Shown here: piece after piece, positions 60,230 to 64,000 of the stretch | Layout of the letters: each line of letters begins with the position of its first letter | Position numbering within the stretch: the stretch's first letter is position 1 | Assembly (NCBI RefSeq): GCF_032248695.1 | Contig: NZ_JAVHXC010000003.1 | Span: forward strand, 372,001-436,000 | Length of the DNA: 64,000 bases | Source: Dietzia sp032248695 | Lineage (GTDB): Bacteria > Actinomycetota > Actinomycetes > Mycobacteriales > Mycobacteriaceae | Direction: 5' to 3' | The notes under the pieces: generated by a model | What the model saw: the letters and a program-made list of their open reading frames with translations, nothing else | What the model was told of the DNA's origin: nothing | The model's database searches: none | Made by a program: the position numbers and the translations under genes

Positions 60230-60754
60230 TTGGCCACCCAGCCCTCCCTACTCCGTCGTACCGCTCCGCTCGCCGTCCTGACCGGACTGGCTCTCTTGGG
60301 GTTCTCGGCAGGGGCGGGAACCGCATGGATGACTGAGGCGACCGCCTCGGCATCCACGAACCACCGCGCGGACCCCTCCGTCGCGCAGGCGGGGTTGACC
60401 TCGCCGACGACGGTCAGCCCGACGTCGACTGCGGCGGCCACAGCCACCCCGGCGACATCAACGGCTCGGGTAGACGCCAAGCCTCCCGAGTCCTCGAGAT
60501 CCGAGGAATCCTCGCCCAGGCCGGCGCCCACACCCGCGCCAGCCCGGCCGCCGGCGGTCCAGGCGCCAGTGGTCCCGGTACAGCCAGCAGCACCGGCTCC
60601 GTACCGGCCCGCCCCGGCGCCCGCTCACCCACCTGCACCGCCCGCACCGGCACCCGCGCCAGCAGTTCCCGAAACTCTCACCATCGACCTCGGCGGCCGC
60701 GGCGGGATTGTCCCGCAGGCCCCGATCCCACCAAAACAACTCCAAATCGGCTAG
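60230..60754 (+). CDS. Secreted Pro/Ala-rich protein, unknown function
   Basis: 174 residues from TTG 60230, chosen because GAAGGAG lies 6 nt upstream; a GTG at 60191 is less likely. A signal peptide or anchor (PLAVLTGLALLGFSAGAGTAW) is followed by about 60 Ser/Thr/Ala-rich residues, a 50-residue Pro-Ala stretch, and a short C-terminal ETLTIDLGGRGGIVPQAP. This looks like a wall-spanning stalk presenting a short C-terminal element. No family recognised. Confidence 0.75.
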   Translation: MATQPSLLRRTAPLAVLTGLALLGFSAGAGTAWMTEATASASTNHRADPSVAQAGLTSPTTVSPTSTAAATATPATSTARVDAKPPESSRSEESSPRPAPTPAPARPPAVQAPVVPVQPAAPAPYRPAPAPAHPPAPPAPAPAPAVPETLTIDLGGRGGIVPQAPIPPKQLQIG

Positions 60755-60804
60755 CGGCTAACCGGCTGCGAGCTGATCACTTCACAAAGTAGAGGAGAAC
60801 CACC

Positions 60805-61137
60805 ATGGACCCGATCTCGCTGCTCATCGCCACGATGATCGCCAATACCGCCATCCCCGCAGGGGCCGCGTCCGCCGCTCCCGCTCTAGCGGGCGCGGCT
60901 ACTGCCGTGGCCACAGCCCCTGCGTGGGCGGTTCCTGCTGGAATCGTCGGCACCGGTGCCGCGGCCGGGGGGTCAGCCGCCCTCGGAGCAGGAGCAGGTG
61001 TCGTGGCGAACAGCCCTCACGCTGCCACCGGCATCGAGAACGCATTTCATGAAGCAATGAACAACGCCAAAGACACTGCTGCGGGGTCCATTAACAACAT
61101 GAACATCCCGGGAGTCCCCTACATCACGTTCAACTGA
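60805..61137 (+). CDS. Small hydrophobic Ala/Gly-rich protein, unknown function
   Basis: 110 residues with a strong GAGGAGA ribosome site before ATG 60805. Residues 1-70 are Ala/Gly-rich hydrophobic (MDPISLLIATMIANTAIPAG, AGAATAVATAPAWAVPAG, GGSAALGAGAGVVA); the rest is an Asn-rich, amphipathic segment (ENAFHEAMNNAKDTAAG, INNMNIPGVPYITFN). There is no standard signal peptidase site. Size and character recall small mycolate-membrane channel or surface proteins of Corynebacteriales, but I do not recognise a homologue. A strong terminator follows it. Confidence 0.7.
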   Translation: MDPISLLIATMIANTAIPAGAASAAPALAGAATAVATAPAWAVPAGIVGTGAAAGGSAALGAGAGVVANSPHAATGIENAFHEAMNNAKDTAAGSINNMNIPGVPYITFN

Positions 61138-61193
61138 CCTGGCGTCGAGGCCTAGGCCCAGCTGCGGTCACGACCGAGACCCAGATCTGATCG

Positions 61194-61244
61194 CAGTGCC
61201 GCCCTCTCCCCCACACCCCACCGGGTAGAGGGCGGCACTGTTTT
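61194..61244 (+). terminator. Rho-independent terminator
   Basis: CAGTGCCGCCCTCT (61194-61207) and AGAGGGCGGCACTG (61227-61240) form a perfect 14-bp stem, followed immediately by TTTTAATT. It is the clearest terminator in the window and ends the unit of the small protein at 60805. Confidence 0.92.
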
Positions 61245-61253
61245 AATTGGCCC

Positions 61254-61808
61254 GTGACCAGCGTGACCTTCCTCCAGCAGACCGCCGCCGACCAGGTGCG
61301 GCCGGCCGAGCGCGCCGATCTCACGATCTCCCGCGTCTTCCCCGCCGAGCCCACCTTCAACGAGCGGATGTACCGCGAGATCGGCGGAGACTGGAGCTGG
61401 ACCGACCGCCTCGAGTGGACGCCCGGGCGATGGGACTCCCATTGCTCCGACCCCTGCGTCAGCACCCTCCGGGCGAGCCTCGACGACGAGGTCCTCGGCT
61501 ACGCGGAACTGCGCATGAGCCCGTGCGACGACACGGTCGCCGGGGATCCTCTGACCGACGGTCCCCCTGAGGACGGTGTCGACGTGGAGATCGTCTACTT
61601 CGGCTTGCTACCCGCCTTCGCCGGCCGCGGCCTGGGCGGCTGGTTCCTCTCCGAGGTCTGCCGCATCGCCTGGAACGTCCCCGGCTGCCGCCGCGTGTGG
61701 CTGCACACCTGCGAGGACGACTCCCCCGCCGCCATCCCCAACTACCTGGCCCGCGGGTTCGTCGAATACGCCCGGTCGGACGCCGGCTGCCCGGCCTGCT
61801 CCACCTGA
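61254..61808 (+). CDS. GNAT family N-acetyltransferase
   Basis: 184 residues from GTG 61254, starting just after the terminator's T-tract. The acetyl-CoA loop is GLLPAFAGRGLGGWFLSEV (motif A). WDSHCSDPCVSTLRASL precedes it, and the C-terminal PNYLARGFVEYARSDAG fits the family, with extra Cys in AGCPACST. Acceptor unknown. Confidence 0.88.
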   Translation: MTSVTFLQQTAADQVRPAERADLTISRVFPAEPTFNERMYREIGGDWSWTDRLEWTPGRWDSHCSDPCVSTLRASLDDEVLGYAELRMSPCDDTVAGDPLTDGPPEDGVDVEIVYFGLLPAFAGRGLGGWFLSEVCRIAWNVPGCRRVWLHTCEDDSPAAIPNYLARGFVEYARSDAGCPACST

Positions 61809-61827
61809 TCCGCTGAGCCGGATCGGC

Positions 61828-62280
61828 TCACTGCTCGGTCAGCCGACTCAGCGCCCGCCCGCTCATCCGGGAGACCAGCCTCTCCGAGACCGCGCCGAAG
61901 GCCTGCAGCTCGTCGTCGTCAACTCCCTCGAACAACCAGTCGGCGAGGCCGACGCGCGCCGTCACCACCTCATCCACGATCCGGCGCGACTTCTCCGTCA
62001 GGCTCACCAACCGCACCCTCCGGTCATCCGGCGGCATCGTCCGCTCCACGTGGCCACTCGCCACCAGACCGTCCACCAGCGCCGTCACCTGGCGCGGCGA
62101 ACAATCGAGGTACGTCGCCAGCTCGACCTGCTTGCACTCCCCCTGCAGGCCAAGCACGAACAGCAGCTCCAGCCGCGGCACGGTCAGCCCATAATTCGCC
62201 GCCGCGTGCGCGATGTGCCCCGACATCTGCTCCGCCAACATCAGAGCGCGGTCGAGAATCTCGCTCCGGGATAGTGCCAC
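61828..62280 (-). CDS. MarR family regulator
   Basis: 150 residues from GTG 62280. Winged helix with LTVPRLELLFVLGLQ, CKQVELATYLDCSPRQVTALVDGLVASGHVERT, PPDDRRVRLVSLTEKS. Divergent from the CYP125-like gene with only 72 bp between the starts, so it probably controls both. It does not belong to the KstR family. Confidence 0.9.
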   Translation of the reverse strand: MALSRSEILDRALMLAEQMSGHIAHAAANYGLTVPRLELLFVLGLQGECKQVELATYLDCSPRQVTALVDGLVASGHVERTMPPDDRRVRLVSLTEKSRRIVDEVVTARVGLADWLFEGVDDDELQAFGAVSERLVSRMSGRALSRLTEQ

Positions 62281-62352
62281 GTGTATATAGTTACCACCAT
62301 TCACGGTTTCATCCCCGCCGGGGGCCGGTGGGGACCAGTCCCAGGAGACACC
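62281..62352. promoter_or_regulatory. Divergent MarR / P450 promoter region
   Basis: 72 bp including the AT-rich GTGTATATAGTTAC directly upstream of the MarR start, flanked by GGTGGTAACTATATACAC on the other strand. This is the probable MarR binding area. No KstR-type box is seen. Confidence 0.45.
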
Positions 62353-63597
62353 ATGGACGTGACCATCCCGGCAGGCTTCGACTTCACCGACCCGGACCTG
62401 TTCCAGAAACGGCTCCCGCACGACGAGTGGCGCCAGCTCAGGAAGACACAGCCCATCCACCGCGTCAACAAGCGTCCCGGCTCCGACGGGTTCGACGACG
62501 ACCACTACTGGCTGGTCACCAGGCACGCCGACGTCAAGGAGATCTCCCGCCTGACCGGCGAGATCTTCTCCGCGGGGGAGAACACGATGATCCCGCGGTT
62601 CGCCGAGGGCACGCCGCGCGAGATCATCGAGGCCCAGCGCGCCATGCTCGTCAACGAGGACGGCGAGATCCACAAGAAGCACCGCCGGATCATCTCCCGC
62701 GGCTTCACGCCGCGCGGGGTCGCCGGCATGCGCGACGAGCTCGCCGACCGGGCGCGGAAGATCGTCACCGCCGCCGCTGAGGCCAACGCGGACGACTTCG
62801 TCACCGCCATCGCGTCCGAGCTGCCGCTGCAGGCGATCGCCGACCTGCTGGGCGTCCCGCAGGAGGACCGGCACAAGATCTTCGAGTGGTCCAACATCAT
62901 GACCAGCTACGACGCCGGCGTCGACCCGGACGCGCCCGCCATCGCCTCCATGGAGCTCATCGGCTACGCCAACGCCATGGCCGAGGACCGGGCGGCCAAC
63001 CCGCGCGACGACATCGTCACCAAACTCGTCCAGGCCGACGTCGACGGCGAACACCTCTCCGCCGACGAGTTCGGCTGGTTCGTCACCCTCCTCGCCGTCG
63101 CGGGCAACGAGACCACCCGCAACGCCACCACCCACGGCATGGTCGCGATGCTCGAACACCCCGACCAGTGGGAGCTGTTCAAGCGCGAGCGGCCCGAGAC
63201 CGCCTACGACGAGATCCTGCGCTGGGCCTCGCCGATCACCCAGTTCCAGCGCACCGCCATGGAGGACACCGAGATCGGTGGGGTATCCATCGCCAAGGGC
63301 GACCGCGTGCTGATCTGCTACGGGTCGGCGAACTTCGACGAGGACGTCTTCGCGGACCCCTTCACGTTCGACATCCTGCGCGATCCCAACCCGCACGTGA
63401 CGTTCGGCGGCCAGGGCCCGCACTACTGCCTCGGCGCGAACCTGGCGAAGATGCAGCTCGAGCTGATCTTCAACGCCGTCGCCGACCACCTGCCCGATCT
63501 CACCGCGCTCGGCGACCCCACGCGCCTGCGCTCCGGATGGCTCAACGGCCTGACCCAGTGGAAGGTCGACCTGGGAGTGTGCCCCGTGGCGCGCTGA
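62353..63597 (+). CDS. cyp125: Cytochrome P450, CYP125-like steroid C26-monooxygenase
   Basis: 414 residues from ATG 62353 with a CAGGAGA ribosome site. Opening IPAGFDFTDPDLFQKRLP, core ELPLQAIADLLGVPQEDRHK, helix I AGNETTRN (250-257), EILRWASPITQFQRTA, haem loop HVTFGGQGPHYCLGANLA with Cys359, and tail RLRSGWLNGLTQWKVD closely follow Mycobacterium CYP125. The usual MDxPxHxxxR motif reads VNEDGEIHKKHR, so the protein is somewhat divergent. CYP125 oxidises the C26/27 methyl of cholesterol and cholestenone in side-chain catabolism. Confidence 0.85.
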   Translation: MDVTIPAGFDFTDPDLFQKRLPHDEWRQLRKTQPIHRVNKRPGSDGFDDDHYWLVTRHADVKEISRLTGEIFSAGENTMIPRFAEGTPREIIEAQRAMLVNEDGEIHKKHRRIISRGFTPRGVAGMRDELADRARKIVTAAAEANADDFVTAIASELPLQAIADLLGVPQEDRHKIFEWSNIMTSYDAGVDPDAPAIASMELIGYANAMAEDRAANPRDDIVTKLVQADVDGEHLSADEFGWFVTLLAVAGNETTRNATTHGMVAMLEHPDQWELFKRERPETAYDEILRWASPITQFQRTAMEDTEIGGVSIAKGDRVLICYGSANFDEDVFADPFTFDILRDPNPHVTFGGQGPHYCLGANLAKMQLELIFNAVADHLPDLTALGDPTRLRSGWLNGLTQWKVDLGVCPVAR

Positions 63598-63610
63598 CCC
63601 GCCCGCGCGC

Positions 63611-63943
63611 TCAGCCCAGCCAGGCCTGCAGCAGCATGTACGTCGCGGTGCCCAGCACGATGCTCGCCGCCGCGCGCCGGAACGCCAGGTGCACGCCCAG
63701 GGTCAGCACGAGGGCGACCGCCGCCGGCACCCACGACCCGATCTCCGCCGTGGTGTCCCGCAGGGTGTAGACCACCAGCACCACCATGACGCCGGCGGGC
63801 ATCGTCCGCCCCAGGTATCGCACGACCCCCGAGTCGCGGAGTCGGGTGAGGGCGACGAACGGGGCCGCCCGCAGCGCCACGGTCACCAGGAACATCACAC
63901 CCAGACCGGCGAGCAGGTAGGCGGTCCCGGGTACGGCGGTCAT
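63611..63943 (-). CDS. AzlD-like membrane protein
   Basis: 110 residues from ATG 63943. Three to four transmembrane helices with the AzlD pattern: LGVMFLVTVALRAAPFVAL, VVRYLGRTMPAGVMVVLVVYTLRD, and WVPAAVALVLTLGVHLAFRRAA. Works with AzlC to export branched-chain amino acids. Its start overlaps the end of a partial upstream frame (ATGA), where AzlC is expected. Confidence 0.9.
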   Translation of the reverse strand: MTAVPGTAYLLAGLGVMFLVTVALRAAPFVALTRLRDSGVVRYLGRTMPAGVMVVLVVYTLRDTTAEIGSWVPAAVALVLTLGVHLAFRRAAASIVLGTATYMLLQAWLG

Positions 63944-64000
63944 GAGCCGCCCCCACCGGGCCGCGCTGCACGATCCCCGCGGCCGGTCCACGCGTAGCGC
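63940..64000 (-). CDS. Probable AzlC C-terminal end (partial)
   Basis: The last 19 codons of an upstream frame, reading about RYAWTGRGDRAARPGGGGS and stopping at TGA 63940-63942, overlap the AzlD start. Position and coupling suggest AzlC; the tail itself is not diagnostic. Confidence 0.4.
   Translation of the reverse strand, partial: RYAWTGRGDRAARPGGGGS

Noticed and set aside
59901..61250. Prophage or mobile island at the lower-GC patch
   Set aside because: No integrase, tRNA, direct-repeat ends or phage structural genes are seen within the patch.

Overview
The window is very GC-rich, densely coded bacterial chromosome with GTG/ATG starts, many ATGA/GTGA gene overlaps and short intergenic gaps. 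The gene content is that of a mycolic-acid actinobacterium (Mycobacteriales): a FadA/FadB pair and a FadD5-like ligase that read like mycobacterial proteins, a CYP125-type P450, an LpqY-SugABC-like sugar transporter, secretory lipases and a Mycobacterium-type LeuS. A Dietzia, Gordonia or Rhodococcus relative is my inference. I see no rRNA, tRNA, CRISPR array, insertion sequence or prophage.

Region 1 (1-3.2 kb): the 5' part of a GCS2/ATP-grasp fusion enzyme and an enoyl-CoA hydratase. Region 2 (3.2-20.8 kb) is a lipid-catabolic island. It holds a secreted lipase divergent from a GntR regulator; a six-gene minus-strand operon (fadA, fadB, nitronate monooxygenase-like, enoyl-CoA hydratase, acyl-CoA ligase, DUF2236 oxygenase) divergent from a regulator with two TetR domains in one chain; and an aldehyde dehydrogenase plus two more DUF2236 oxygenases divergent from an acyl-CoA dehydrogenase, a GXWXG/DUF4334 protein and a luciferase-like oxidoreductase. 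The three divergent promoters share an AT-rich, near-palindromic 16-bp motif (ATCA[C/A]ATATAT[T/G]TGAT). I read the island as one regulon: lipase, then oxygenase, then aldehyde dehydrogenase, then acyl-CoA ligase, then beta-oxidation.

Region 3 (20.9-26 kb): a carbohydrate ABC transporter (lipoprotein, two permeases, ATPase). Region 4 (26-38 kb): PhoX-type phosphatase, hydrolases, MarR, SDR, a ketopantoate-reductase-like protein, a stand-alone Lrp sensor domain, AIM24, a steroid delta-isomerase-like protein, a sugar porter, a GyrI-like protein, a zinc-ribbon MBL enzyme and an ArsR/SRPBCC pair. Region 5 (38-48 kb): three secretory lipases (two a tandem duplication), an HsaD/BphD-like hydrolase, a methyltransferase and a SnoaL-like/SDR operon. 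Region 6 (48-56 kb): leuS, DoxX with a MarR, a Cys-tailed SdpI-like membrane protein, hemerythrin, DUF202 proteins and a transporter. Region 7 (56-64 kb): a frameshifted VanZ-like gene, a TetR/MFS efflux pair, an Asp-nucleophile hydrolase, a PfpI/Hsp31-like protein, two small unrecognised proteins in a lower-GC patch, a GNAT, a MarR/CYP125 pair and AzlD.

Steroid-type chemistry recurs outside the island. The isomerase and the HsaD-like hydrolase both sit behind KstR-type boxes (TnnAACnnGTTnnA), and CYP125 is the cholesterol side-chain oxygenase family. Two convergent intergenic regions carry the same unexplained repeat built from ATCCGCTAC/GTAGCGGAT.
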